The notes under the pieces: model-generated
Database searches by the model: none
The model's input: only the letters and a program-made list of their open reading frames with translations
What the model was told of the DNA's origin: nothing
Position numbers and translations under genes: made by a program
In this document: positions 1 through 6,743 of the stretch, piece after piece
Numbering within the stretch: position 1 is the stretch's first letter
Layout: every line of letters starts with the position of its first letter
Assembly (NCBI GenBank): GCA_046758005.1
Contig: JBHHZJ010000092.1
Span: 1 to 13,726 of the forward strand
Direction of reading: 5' to 3'
Length of the DNA stretch: 13,726 nucleotides
Source: JBHHZJ01 sp046758005
GTDB taxonomy: Bacteria > Pseudomonadota > Alphaproteobacteria > Kiloniellales > J153

Positions 1-2
1 GC

Positions 3-1499
3 ATCATCATCCCGCCGCCCGGCTACAACCTGGCGACCATGACCGAGATCGCCGAACAGATCGAGGCGGCGATCAAGCCGCAGTGGGCCATCGTGTCCGG
101 CCCGGACTCAGCGCCCGGCGAACCGCCGAAGATCGAGCGCTTCTTCTTCGTCGCGACCCGCGCCACGACCTTCCTCGGCGCGGTTTCGGTCGATCCCCGG
201 CGCGCCGGGGAGCTGATCCCCGTGCTGCGCGAGCCGGTGTTCCGCGAGCCCGGCACCTTCGGCTTCATCAGCCAGCCGTCGATCTTCGGCCGCGGCATCG
301 GCAGCGGCCGCAAGATCGAGCTCGACATCTCCGGCCAAGACCTGGACGAGATCCTGGACGTGGCCGGCCGCGCGGCGGCCAAGGTGGTCCGGGCCTTGCC
401 GCTCGACCAGGGCAACCAGCTCCGGCCCAACCCGGGGCTCGAGCTCGGCGCCCCGGAGGTGCGGATCATCCCCGACCGCCTGCGGTTGGCCGACAACGGC
501 GTGAGCGCGCGTGAGCTGGCCGAAACCGTGGACGCCTACAACGACGGCATGCGCGTGGCCGAGGTGACCGTGGGTAGCGAGCGCATGGACCTGACCATCC
601 AGGGGCCGGACAAGAACATCGTGGAGACCCAGGGCATCGCCGACCTGCCGGTGGTCACCTCCTCCGGCCGGATCGTGCCGACCGGGTCGCTCGCCGAGGT
701 GGTGCTGACCGCCGGCCCGACCGAAATCCGTCACCGCGAGCGCTTCCGCACCGTGACGCTGGAGATCCGCCCGGCGCCCGGCCTGGCGCTCGAAACCGCG
801 CTCGACGTGCTCAGGGACCGGGTCATCCGGCCGCTCGAACGCGAGGGCCTGGGGCCGAACATCAAGATCGGCCTCTCGGGCACCGCGGACAAGCTGACCC
901 AGACCTGGAACGCGATGGTCGTCGAGCTGGCGCTGGCGGTCGCGATCGTCTACCTGGTCATGGCGGTCCTGTTCGAGAGCTTCGTCTACCCGCTCGTCAT
1001 CCTGCTGTCGGTGCCGTTGGCCGCGGCCGGCGGCGTGGCCGGGCTGGCGGTGCTCAACATGTACACGTTCCAGCCGCTGGACATGCTGACGCTGCTCGGC
1101 TTCGTGATCCTGATCGGCATCGTGGTCAACAACGCGATCCTGCTGGTGCACCAGACCCTGCATCACCTGCGCGAGGAGGGCATGCCCGTGCAGGAGGCGA
1201 TCCTGGAGGCGACGCGCAACCGCATCCGGCCCATCTTCATGTCCACGCTGACCAGCGTGTTCGGCATGCTGCCGCTGGTCGTGTTCCCGGGCGCCGGATC
1301 GGAGCTTTACCGTGGCCTGGGCTCGGTGGTGGTCGGCGGCTTGTCGCTTTCGGCACTGCTGACGCTGTTGCTCATCCCGCCCATGCTGACCATGCTGATG
1401 GGTACGCTCGAGGGCCGGACCGAGGACGTGGAGACGCGCACGCCGGCCGCGGCCGCAGCGCCGGACGGGGCGCAGCCCGAGCCCGCGGCCGGGGAGTGA
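3..1499 (+). CDS. RND-family efflux transporter, C-terminal half (5' end outside window)
   Basis: This is the inner-membrane, proton-driven subunit of a resistance-nodulation-division (RND) exporter, which normally works with a periplasmic adaptor and an outer-membrane channel. The frame is open from base 3, so the visible 498 codons are only the C-terminal part of a protein usually over 1000 residues long. Counting from the internal Met at base 39, a soluble porter/docking region runs to about residue 285. It is followed by membrane segments near 293-312, 315-340, 350-371, 398-418 and 427-455. The typical RND motif GIVVNNAILLV (about 360-370) and the following RPI-MST stretch (397-403) are clear. 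The residue after the motif is His, where I would expect Asp or Glu. The protein ends in an Ala/Pro-rich tail of about 27 residues. Substrate and partner proteins cannot be inferred from this half. It converges on tusA with a 21-base gap. Confidence 0.93.
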   Translation: MIIPPPGYNLATMTEIAEQIEAAIKPQWAIVSGPDSAPGEPPKIERFFFVATRATTFLGAVSVDPRRAGELIPVLREPVFREPGTFGFISQPSIFGRGIGSGRKIELDISGQDLDEILDVAGRAAAKVVRALPLDQGNQLRPNPGLELGAPEVRIIPDRLRLADNGVSARELAETVDAYNDGMRVAEVTVGSERMDLTIQGPDKNIVETQGIADLPVVTSSGRIVPTGSLAEVVLTAGPTEIRHRERFRTVTLEIRPAPGLALETALDVLRDRVIRPLEREGLGPNIKIGLSGTADKLTQTWNAMVVELALAVAIVYLVMAVLFESFVYPLVILLSVPLAAAGGVAGLAVLNMYTFQPLDMLTLLGFVILIGIVVNNAILLVHQTLHHLREEGMPVQEAILEATRNRIRPIFMSTLTSVFGMLPLVVFPGAGSELYRGLGSVVVGGLSLSALLTLLLIPPMLTMLMGTLEGRTEDVETRTPAAAAAPDGAQPEPAAGE

Positions 1500-1520
1500 T
1501 ACCAGCGAGCGCTCCGCGGT

Positions 1521-1766
1521 CTATTGCGTCTTGCGGATCTGGAAGACGTAGACGCCGTCGGCTTCCGAGACCTTGAGAAGCGCATCGCCCGTGGTCTCGC
1601 AGAAGGCGCGGAAATCCTGGACCGCGCCCGGGTCGGTGGCGTGCACCTCCAGGATGGCGCCGGGGGCCACGGACTTCATCGCCTTGCGCGCGCGCAGGAC
1701 CGGCAAGGGGCAGCGCAGACCCTTGGCATCGAGCACGGTGACGCGCCTCGACGTTTCCGCTCCCAC
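1521..1766 (-). CDS. tusA: TusA/SirA-like sulfurtransferase
   Basis: This small cytoplasmic sulfur-carrier protein (81 aa, as in E. coli TusA) should carry a persulfide on Cys19. That cysteine sits in the family signature GLRCPLPVLRARKAM (residues 16-30), a Cys-Pro-x-Pro loop before helix 1. A second family motif, FCETTGD with Cys56, follows. The start is a GTG at 1764-1766 with GGAGG about 10 bases upstream. A GTG ten codons further in would also give an intact core. TusA relatives feed sulfur to tRNA thiolation or handle it during sulfur oxidation, and the sequence alone does not tell which. It is divergently transcribed from an SqrR/BigR-type persulfide-sensing repressor, which favours reactive-sulfur metabolism over tRNA modification. 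No tusBCD or tusE genes are nearby. Confidence 0.88.
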   Translation of the reverse strand: MGAETSRRVTVLDAKGLRCPLPVLRARKAMKSVAPGAILEVHATDPGAVQDFRAFCETTGDALLKVSEADGVYVFQIRKTQ

Positions 1767-1802
1767 CCGCCTGCGGCCTCCGGTTCCAGTGCCGAGAGCA
1801 TC

Positions 1803-1831
1803 ACTCTAGCAGCCCGGCCGGGCGGGGAAAA
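1803..1831 (-). promoter_or_regulatory. Candidate tusA promoter
   Basis: Read on the minus strand, TAGAGT (1803-1808) matches four of six bases of a sigma-70 -10 box. A weak TTTTCC (1826-1831) lies 17 bases upstream as a possible -35. A start near 1796 would leave a leader of about 30 bases that contains the GGAGG ribosome binding site of tusA. The -35 match is poor, so this is only a candidate. Confidence 0.25.
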
Positions 1832-1847
1832 CCGTCCGGGGCGGGGG

Positions 1848-1877
1848 TTGACGATGGGCGCGCGGCGGCAACACTAT
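1848..1877 (+). promoter_or_regulatory. Candidate promoter of the SqrR-like repressor gene (leaderless)
   Basis: TTGACG at 1848-1853 matches five of six bases of the sigma-70 -35 box. CACTAT at 1872-1877 is a mediocre -10 box, 18 bases downstream. The predicted transcription start falls on or next to the ATG at 1883. No Shine-Dalgarno sequence precedes that ATG, so the mRNA may be leaderless. Repressor binding anywhere in the 116-base gap could control both divergent genes, but I see no convincing operator dyad. The 8-bp palindrome CGCATGCG (1880-1887) overlaps the start codon. Confidence 0.4.
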
Positions 1878-1882
1878 GTCGC

Positions 1883-2239
1883 ATGCGCTACGACGAAATA
1901 CAAAACTCGGCGAAGCGCGCCAGCACCCTGCTCAAGGCCATGAGCAACGAGCGCCGGTTGCTGATCCTGTGCCTCCTGTCGAAACGGGAGCATTCGGTCG
2001 GCGAGTTGTGCGGCCTGGTCGGCCTGAGCCAGTCCGCCTTGTCCCAGCACCTGGCCAAGCTGCGCCGCGACGGCCTCGTCGGCACCCGGCGCTGCGCCCA
2101 GACGGTGTACTACGCCGTGGCGGGCGGCGAGGTCCGCCGCGTCCTGGACACGCTGCACGAGCTGTACTGCCCCGACCAGATCGACGGCCGTCAGGTCGGC
2201 CACCTGCCCTCGACGCCGCGGCGCGAACCGAGCCCGTAG
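1883..2239 (+). CDS. ArsR-family repressor with SqrR/BigR-type cysteine pair
   Basis: This 118-aa winged helix-turn-helix regulator belongs to the ArsR/SmtB family. The core runs from about residue 12 to 96, with the recognition helix in SQSALSQHLAKLRRDGLV (49-66) and the wing around TRRCAQTVYYAV (68-79). The cysteines are C30, C43, C71 and C96. C30 (in LLILC) and C96 (in ELYC) sit 66 residues apart. The persulfide sensors SqrR (C41/C107) and BigR (C42/C108) have exactly the same spacing and the same structural context. In those proteins the pair forms a tetrasulfide or disulfide link that releases the operator. I therefore infer a sulfide or persulfide sensor rather than an arsenic or metal sensor. 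C43 and C71 are extra cysteines. The ATG at 1883 has no Shine-Dalgarno but fits the family N-terminus. The 3' end overlaps the convergent DUF423 gene by 49 bases. Confidence 0.88.
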   Translation: MRYDEIQNSAKRASTLLKAMSNERRLLILCLLSKREHSVGELCGLVGLSQSALSQHLAKLRRDGLVGTRRCAQTVYYAVAGGEVRRVLDTLHELYCPDQIDGRQVGHLPSTPRREPSP

Positions 2240-2592
2240 GCCAAGAGCGCCGCCCATCCAGCCAGGAACGCCACGCCGCCGAACGGCACGACGGCGCCGG
2301 GCGCGCGCCAGCCGCTCAGCCCCATGAGGTAAAGCGCGCCGCAGAACAGCACCGTGCCGAGCAGGAAACCCCAGCCGGCGAGCCGCAGGGCGAACGGGCG
2401 GCCTTGGGCGCGGCCGGCGAGCGCGGCCACGCCGAGCAGCGCCAGGCCGTGGATCGCCTGGTAGCGCGCGGCGGTCTCGATCCAGTCGAGCGCCTCCGGC
2501 GCCAGCCGCCCGGCCAGGCCGTGGGCGGCGAAGGCGCCCATCGCCACGGCGAGGAAACCGTTGACCGCCGCCGCCGAGATCCAAAGACGCAT
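2191..2592 (-). CDS. DUF423 family small membrane protein
   Basis: This 133-aa inner-membrane protein is close in size to E. coli YgdD (131 aa). It has about four hydrophobic segments, near residues 5-27, 45-62, 70-92 and 98-119. DUF423 hallmarks are present: GAFAAHGL (19-26), an A-RYQAIHGLALL block (42-53), a small-residue-rich LFCGALYLMGL stretch (82-92), and PFGGVAFLAGW near the C-terminus. The biochemical function of the family is unknown. The ATG start has GGGAG about six bases upstream. The last 49 bases run antisense through the 3' end of the sqrR-like gene, so both transcripts must read through each other's stop region. A functional link to the sulfur genes is not implied. Confidence 0.85.
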   Translation of the reverse strand: MRLWISAAAVNGFLAVAMGAFAAHGLAGRLAPEALDWIETAARYQAIHGLALLGVAALAGRAQGRPFALRLAGWGFLLGTVLFCGALYLMGLSGWRAPGAVVPFGGVAFLAGWAALLAYGLGSRRGVEGRWPT

Positions 2593-2718
2593 CCGCCCGC
2601 TCCCAAGGTCTGCCGCCGGCGCCGGGCCGGGGCCCGCCGCACACGGTATTTTGAACGCGACGCCGCCCGGCGCCCGGTTAGGATAAGGCCCCGAACGCGA
2701 ACTCCGACGCAGGGGTCC

Positions 2719-2738
2719 GGCCCGCCGCCCGGCGGGCC
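2719..2738 (+). repeat. GC-rich hairpin directly upstream of the nuclease ribosome binding site
   Basis: GGCCCGCC (2719-2726) and its perfect complement GGCGGGCC (2731-2738) flank a four-base loop. The stem ends two bases before the Shine-Dalgarno AGGGAAGGA (2741-2749) of the gene starting at 2751. In the mRNA it could affect translation initiation. In such GC-rich DNA it may also be chance. No T-run follows, so it is not a canonical terminator. Confidence 0.4.
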
Positions 2739-2750
2739 CAAGGGAAGGAC

Positions 2751-3278
2751 ATGATACGGTCCAGCACGCGCCTGTGGCTATCGCTCCTCGTCTGGCCGGC
2801 GGCGCTGGTCGCGGCCGCAGGCTCGGCCGCCGGGGAGCCGAGGGGCGTACCGAGCGTCATCGACGGCGATACGATCAAATTGGAGGGCGAGGCGATCCGC
2901 CTGTACGGCATCGACGCGCCGGAGCTCGGCCAAAACTGCACGGTCAAGGGTCGCATCTACGACTGCGGCATGGTGGCGCGCAGCGCCCTGCTCGACCTGA
3001 CGGCCGGGGCCACGGTCACCTGCGAGATCATCGCCGGGCAGCCCGGGGGCGACGGTGCCGAGGGCAAGCCCGGACGCTGCTTCGCCGCGGGCTACGACCT
3101 GTCCGAGGGCATGGCCTACACTGGCTGGGCGCTGGCCGATCGGCTGGTGTCCAAGCGATACGTCGAGCACGAGGACGGCGCGCGGCAGGCGCGCCGCGGC
3201 CTGTGGAAAGGCACGTTCGTGGCGCCCTGGGACTGGCGCGGCGGCAAGCGATTGCCCGAGGAAAGCGGCACCGAGTGA
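2751..3278 (+). CDS. Secreted thermonuclease-like (staphylococcal nuclease fold) protein
   Basis: This 175-aa protein has a Sec signal peptide: positive residues at 3 and 7, a hydrophobic core to about 22, and likely cleavage after AAGSAAG near residue 28. Export to the periplasm or outside is expected. The nuclease core begins with VIDGDTIKL (36-44), then IRLYGIDAPE (49-58). Asp40, Arg50, Asp55 and Glu58 match the calcium and catalytic positions of staphylococcal nuclease (Asp21, Arg35, Asp40 and Glu43). Arg109 in KPGRC probably stands for Arg87. The ending ARQARRGLWKGTFVAPWDWR is typical of proteobacterial relatives. Cys63, Cys72, Cys91 and Cys110 could form disulfides in the periplasm. AGGGAAGGA ends one base before the ATG. 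Activity on nucleic acid is inferred from the intact residues; many relatives are uncharacterised. Confidence 0.87.
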   Translation: MIRSSTRLWLSLLVWPAALVAAAGSAAGEPRGVPSVIDGDTIKLEGEAIRLYGIDAPELGQNCTVKGRIYDCGMVARSALLDLTAGATVTCEIIAGQPGGDGAEGKPGRCFAAGYDLSEGMAYTGWALADRLVSKRYVEHEDGARQARRGLWKGTFVAPWDWRGGKRLPEESGTE

Positions 3279-3341
3279 CTTCGCGGCGCGGGCGGGCGAT
3301 GATCTGTGTATCGTCCGGCTACGCAACGCGAGCGCCAGTCT

Positions 3342-3977
3342 ATGAATGCGGCGCGGGACCCATTCGATCCCGGCTTCGAGGCCGCCGCGGCCGATCTGGC
3401 CGCCGCGCTTGCGCGGCTCGAGGGCGAGGACGCCGTGTCGCTCCCCCTTCTGGACCGGGAGACGAGACGGCGATCGGCGGCGGCGAGCGCACGCCTGCCG
3501 TTCCGGACGGCCAGGCCGGTCATCGGCGAGGGCGCGCGCGAAGTGCGCCAGGACTTCGAGGTGTGCGAGACGATTCCGGATCGCACGATTTTCCATATCC
3601 TGGCGAACAAACTTGAGGTTTTAATCGAGGATGCGCTCGGTCGCCTCGATCCCCGGCCGCTGGCGCGGCCGCTGCGCTTCAACGACCTGATCGTGCAGCG
3701 CTATCCGCGCGGCTCCTTCGGCATCACGCCGCACCGCGACCACGTCCGTTACGAGGGCCTGGTCGCGATCCTGCCGTTGAGCGGCGCGGCGCGCTTCTTC
3801 GTCTGCGCCGACCGCGCCGGACGGGAGGCGCGCGAAGTCCCGGCCCCGCCCGGCAGCCTGCTGCTGTTGCGCGCGCCCGGCTTCGCCGGCCGGCGAGACC
3901 GGCCGTTCCATTTCCTGCGCGACGTGACCCGGCGGCGCGTCAGCCTCGGCCTGCGCCACGACGTGCGGGCGAACTGA
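3342..3977 (+). CDS. AlkB-like 2-oxoglutarate/Fe(II) dioxygenase
   Basis: This 211-aa protein has the double-stranded beta-helix motifs of the 2-oxoglutarate and iron dependent oxygenases. The iron triad would be His131 and Asp133 in ITPHRDH plus His190 in RPFHF. R199 and R205 in RVSLGLR sit six apart, like the 2-oxoglutarate-binding arginines of AlkB (RYNLTFR) and eukaryotic relatives (RISLTFR). A preceding FNDLIVQRYPRG segment resembles the AlkB nucleotide-recognition region. A hydrophobic SLLLLRAPGF strand (172-181) also fits the fold. The canonical Thr of the last motif is Gly, so the substrate may not be alkylated DNA. The ATG at 3342 was chosen; an in-frame GTG at 3306 would add 12 residues, and neither start has a strong ribosome binding site. 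It follows the nuclease gene by 63 bases and could be cotranscribed with it. Confidence 0.72.
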   Translation: MNAARDPFDPGFEAAAADLAAALARLEGEDAVSLPLLDRETRRRSAAASARLPFRTARPVIGEGAREVRQDFEVCETIPDRTIFHILANKLEVLIEDALGRLDPRPLARPLRFNDLIVQRYPRGSFGITPHRDHVRYEGLVAILPLSGAARFFVCADRAGREAREVPAPPGSLLLLRAPGFAGRRDRPFHFLRDVTRRRVSLGLRHDVRAN

Positions 3978-3989
3978 GCTGCCGTGACT

Positions 3990-4018
3990 TTGCGCCGAAG
4001 GCGCCGAGGTGCTACGAA
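3990..4018 (+). promoter_or_regulatory. Weak candidate promoter for the queuosine operon
   Basis: TTGCGC (3990-3995) and TACGAA (4013-4018) are separated by 17 bases, a sigma-70-like arrangement with mediocre matches. Transcription would begin near 4025, about 40 bases before the queA ATG at 4066. I see no preQ1 riboswitch-like sequence in the leader. Confidence 0.25.
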
Positions 4019-4065
4019 TCCCCGCCCCGCGCCCGGCCGCCTGGGCCGCGCCGAGACCCCTCTCA

Positions 4066-5121
4066 ATGCGGACCGACGACTTCGATTTCGACCTGCCGCG
4101 CGAGCTGATCGCCCAGCACCCGGCGGTCCCGCGCGATGCCGCCCGCCTGCTGGTGGTGGACGATGCGCTCACCGACCGGGTGGTGCGCGAGCTGCCGGAC
4201 TTGCTCAGGCCCGGCGACGTCATGGTGTTCAACGACACCCGCGTCATCCCGGCGCGCCTGTTCGGACGGCGCGGCGAAGCCAGGATCGAGGTGACGCTGC
4301 ACAAGCCGGCACCGCCCGGGCAAGCCGGTGGCGGCGCCCGCTGGCGCGCCCTCGCGCGGCCGGCCCGGCGCCTCAAAGTCGGCGACCGGATCGACTTCGC
4401 GCCGGACCTCTGCGTCACCGTGGCCGACAAGGGCGAAGGCGGCGAGGTGACGCTCGCGTTCAACCTGAGCGAGCCTGACCTGCGCGCCGCGCTGGAGCGC
4501 TTCGGGGCCATGCCGCTGCCGCCGTACATCCGGCGTCCGCGCGGCGGCGACGCGCGCGACCGCGCGGACTACCAGACGGTCTTCGCCGCCAAGAACGGGG
4601 CGGTCGCGGCACCGACCGCGGGCCTGCACTTCACGCCCGCCCTCCTGCGCGCGCTCGACGACAGGGGCATTCGCCGGGTCGCCGTCACCCTGCACGTCGG
4701 CGCCGGCACCTTCCTGCCGGTCACCGCCGAGGACCCGCGCGACCATCGCATGCACGCCGAGGCCGGAGAGATAGGCCGCGCGGCGGCCGAGGCGATCGAC
4801 GCCGCCAAGGCCGCGGGCGGCCGGGTGGTCGCGGTCGGCTCGACCGCGCTGCGCCTCGTCGAGTCCGCGGCCGACGAAGCCGGCCGCGTGCGGCCGTTGG
4901 TCGGAGAGACCGACATCTTCATCCTGCCGGGCTACCGGTTCCGGGTGGCCGACCTCCTGCTCACCAACTTCCACCTGCCGCGCTCGACCCTGTTCATGCT
5001 GGTCTGCGCGTTCGCCGGGACGCAACGGATGAAGCGGGCCTACGCCCACGCCATCGCGCGCGGCTACCGCTTCTACACCTACGGCGACTGTTGCCTGCTG
5101 CGGCGGGAGACCGGGCGATGA
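4066..5121 (+). CDS. queA: QueA, SAM:tRNA ribosyltransferase-isomerase
   Basis: QueA moves and isomerises the ribosyl group of S-adenosylmethionine onto preQ1 in tRNA, giving epoxyqueuosine at wobble position 34 of the GUN-anticodon tRNAs. The 351-aa protein has the usual length (E. coli 356). Family motifs in order are FDFDLPRELIAQHP (6-19), VFNDTRVIPARL, GAMPLPPYIRRP, GAVAAPTAGLHFTP, HVGAGTFLPV, TNFHLPRSTLFMLV and the C-terminal YGDCCLL. The ATG at 4066 gives the standard MRTDDFDFDLP beginning but lacks an obvious Shine-Dalgarno. A GTG at 4009, with GAAGG seven bases upstream, would add 19 residues not typical of the family. The stop overlaps the tgt start by four bases (ATGA), so translation of the two is probably coupled. 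Confidence 0.97.
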   Translation: MRTDDFDFDLPRELIAQHPAVPRDAARLLVVDDALTDRVVRELPDLLRPGDVMVFNDTRVIPARLFGRRGEARIEVTLHKPAPPGQAGGGARWRALARPARRLKVGDRIDFAPDLCVTVADKGEGGEVTLAFNLSEPDLRAALERFGAMPLPPYIRRPRGGDARDRADYQTVFAAKNGAVAAPTAGLHFTPALLRALDDRGIRRVAVTLHVGAGTFLPVTAEDPRDHRMHAEAGEIGRAAAEAIDAAKAAGGRVVAVGSTALRLVESAADEAGRVRPLVGETDIFILPGYRFRVADLLLTNFHLPRSTLFMLVCAFAGTQRMKRAYAHAIARGYRFYTYGDCCLLRRETGR

Positions 5122-6251
5122 CCGCGCCCGCGTTCGGCTTCGAGCTGCTGGCCACAGACGGCGCGGCGCGGCGCGGGCGGCTGATGACGGCGCACGGCGC
5201 GGTCGAGACGCCGGCCTTCATGCCGGTCGGCACCGCCGGCACGGTCAAGGCCATGACGCCGGAGCAGGTGGCCGACAGCGGCACCGAAATCATCCTCGGC
5301 AACACCTATCACCTGATGCTGCGCCCGGGCGCGGAGCGCATCGCCCGCTTGGGCGGCCTGCACCGGTTCATGAACTGGCCGGGCCCGATCCTGACCGACT
5401 CCGGGGGTTACCAGATCATGTCGCTCGCGCCCTTGCGCGAGATCACCGAGGCCGGCGTGACCTTCAGGTCGCATCTGGACGGCGCGCGCTGCGAACTGAC
5501 GCCCGAGCGCGCGATCGAGGTCCAACGCCTGCTCGGCGCGGACATCGCCATGGTGCTGGACGAGTGCACGCCCTTCCCCGCGGACGAGGCGCAGGCCGCC
5601 GAATCCATGCGCCGCTCCATGCGCTGGGCCGAGCGCTGCCGCGCGGCCTTTCAGGGCCGGCCGGGCGCCGGCCTGTGGGGCATCGTCCAGGGCAGCGTGT
5701 TCCCGGCGCTGCGGGCCGAATCGGCGGCGGCGCTGGCGGAGATCGGGTTCGAGGGTTACGCGCTCGGCGGGCTCGCGGTCGGCGAGGGCCGGGAGGCCAT
5801 GTTCCGGGTCGTGGAGCAGACGGCGCCCGCCCTGCCCCGCGACCGGCCGCGTTACCTGATGGGCGTGGGCAAGCCGGCCGACATCGTGGGCGCGGTGGCG
5901 CGCGGCATCGACCTGTTCGACTGCGTCCTGCCGACCCGCTCGGGCCGCACCGGGCAGGCCTTCACGCGGCGCGGCGCGCTCAACCTGCGCAACGCCCGGC
6001 ACCTGGAGGACGCCCGGCCGATCGACCCGGAGTGCGCCTGCCCGACCTGCCGCAACCACAGCCGCGCCTACGTGCACCACCTGTTCCGCGCCGAGGAGAT
6101 GCTCGGCCCCATCCTGTTGACCCGGCACAATCTGTACTATTATCAGGAGCTGATGAGGACTTTACGCGCGGCGATTGCGGCTGGTGGGCTCAAGGACTTC
6201 ATCGCCGCGTTCGAGGCCCGGCAAGCACGGCGCGACCTGCCCGTGCTCTGA
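5118..6251 (+). CDS. tgt: Tgt, tRNA-guanine(34) transglycosylase
   Basis: Tgt swaps the genetically encoded guanine 34 of tRNA-Asp, -Asn, -His and -Tyr for preQ1. The protein is 377 aa, against 375 in E. coli. Asp94 in ILTDSGGYQ matches the catalytic E. coli Asp89, and Asp268 in LFDCVLPTRS is the nucleophile (E. coli Asp264). The zinc site is Cys306, Cys308, Cys311 and His337, in ECACPTC and TRHNLYYY, offset by exactly four from the E. coli ligands. The LGGLAVGEG substrate loop (216-224) is present. The SGRTGQAF loop after the nucleophile is of the alphaproteobacterial type seen in Zymomonas (comparison from memory). The start ATG overlaps the queA stop. The upstream GCGGGAGACCGGGCG holds a GGGAG ribosome binding site. 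Confidence 0.98.
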   Translation: MTAPAFGFELLATDGAARRGRLMTAHGAVETPAFMPVGTAGTVKAMTPEQVADSGTEIILGNTYHLMLRPGAERIARLGGLHRFMNWPGPILTDSGGYQIMSLAPLREITEAGVTFRSHLDGARCELTPERAIEVQRLLGADIAMVLDECTPFPADEAQAAESMRRSMRWAERCRAAFQGRPGAGLWGIVQGSVFPALRAESAAALAEIGFEGYALGGLAVGEGREAMFRVVEQTAPALPRDRPRYLMGVGKPADIVGAVARGIDLFDCVLPTRSGRTGQAFTRRGALNLRNARHLEDARPIDPECACPTCRNHSRAYVHHLFRAEEMLGPILLTRHNLYYYQELMRTLRAAIAAGGLKDFIAAFEARQARRDLPVL

Positions 6252-6268
6252 GCGCCGCAGGAAGCGCA

Positions 6269-6733
6269 ATGACCAAGACCGTCTCCGAGACCCTGACCCA
6301 ACTCGGCCGGAAGGCAGACCTGCCGGCCTCGCCCGAGGCGGCCGTGATCGAGACCGTGCCCAACCCGCACCCGGGCACGCTTTATCTGGTGCGCTTCACC
6401 TGTCCCGAGTTCACCGCGCTCTGCCCGGTCACAGGCCAGCCGGACTTCGCCCATCTGGTCATCGACTACGTTCCCGACAAGGTGCTGGTCGAGAGCAAGT
6501 CGCTCAAGCTGTTCCTGGGCGCGTTCCGCAACCACGGCGCCTTCCACGAGGACTGCACGCTGGCCGTCGCCAAGCGCCTGATCGCCGCGGCGGCGCCCCA
6601 ATGGCTGCGCATCGGCGGCTACTGGTACCCGCGCGGCGGCATCCCGATCGACGTGTTCTACCAGTCGGGGCCGCCGCCCGAGGGCCTGTGGCTGCCGGAC
6701 CAGGGGCTGCAGCCCTACCGCGGCCGAGGCTGA
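6269..6733 (+). CDS. queF: QueF, NADPH-dependent preQ0 (7-cyano-7-deazaguanine) reductase
   Basis: QueF reduces the nitrile of preQ0 to the aminomethyl group of preQ1, the base that Tgt inserts. At 154 aa it is the short, single-domain (Bacillus-type, YkvM-like) form, not the long two-domain E. coli form. Cys52 in ALCPVTGQPDF is the thioimide-forming nucleophile and Asp59 the acid in the same motif. ESKSLKLF (75-82) is the QueF NADPH-binding signature, followed by FRNHGAFHED (86-95). A C-terminal RIGGYWYPRGGIPIDVF block (114-130) also fits the family. The ATG at 6269 has AGGAAG about five bases upstream and begins 17 bases after the tgt stop. It therefore lies inside the operon and supplies the Tgt substrate. 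Confidence 0.97.
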   Translation: MTKTVSETLTQLGRKADLPASPEAAVIETVPNPHPGTLYLVRFTCPEFTALCPVTGQPDFAHLVIDYVPDKVLVESKSLKLFLGAFRNHGAFHEDCTLAVAKRLIAAAAPQWLRIGGYWYPRGGIPIDVFYQSGPPPEGLWLPDQGLQPYRGRG

Positions 6734-6743
6734 GCGGCACGCA

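Noticed and set aside
1883..2239. Classification of the ArsR-family gene as an arsenic-resistance regulator
   Set aside because: It lacks the CVC-type metal motif in the recognition helix, and no arsenic-resistance genes are nearby. The cysteine spacing fits persulfide sensors instead.
3978..4065. A preQ1 riboswitch before queA
   Set aside because: The leader is short and GC-rich and lacks the A-rich tail and pseudoknot pattern of known preQ1 aptamers.
5079..6128. A 349-codon minus-strand frame opposite tgt, and a similar one at 108-1166 opposite the RND gene
   Set aside because: Both oppose genes with intact family motifs and have low-complexity Arg/Gly/Ala/His-rich translations. They are shadow frames.
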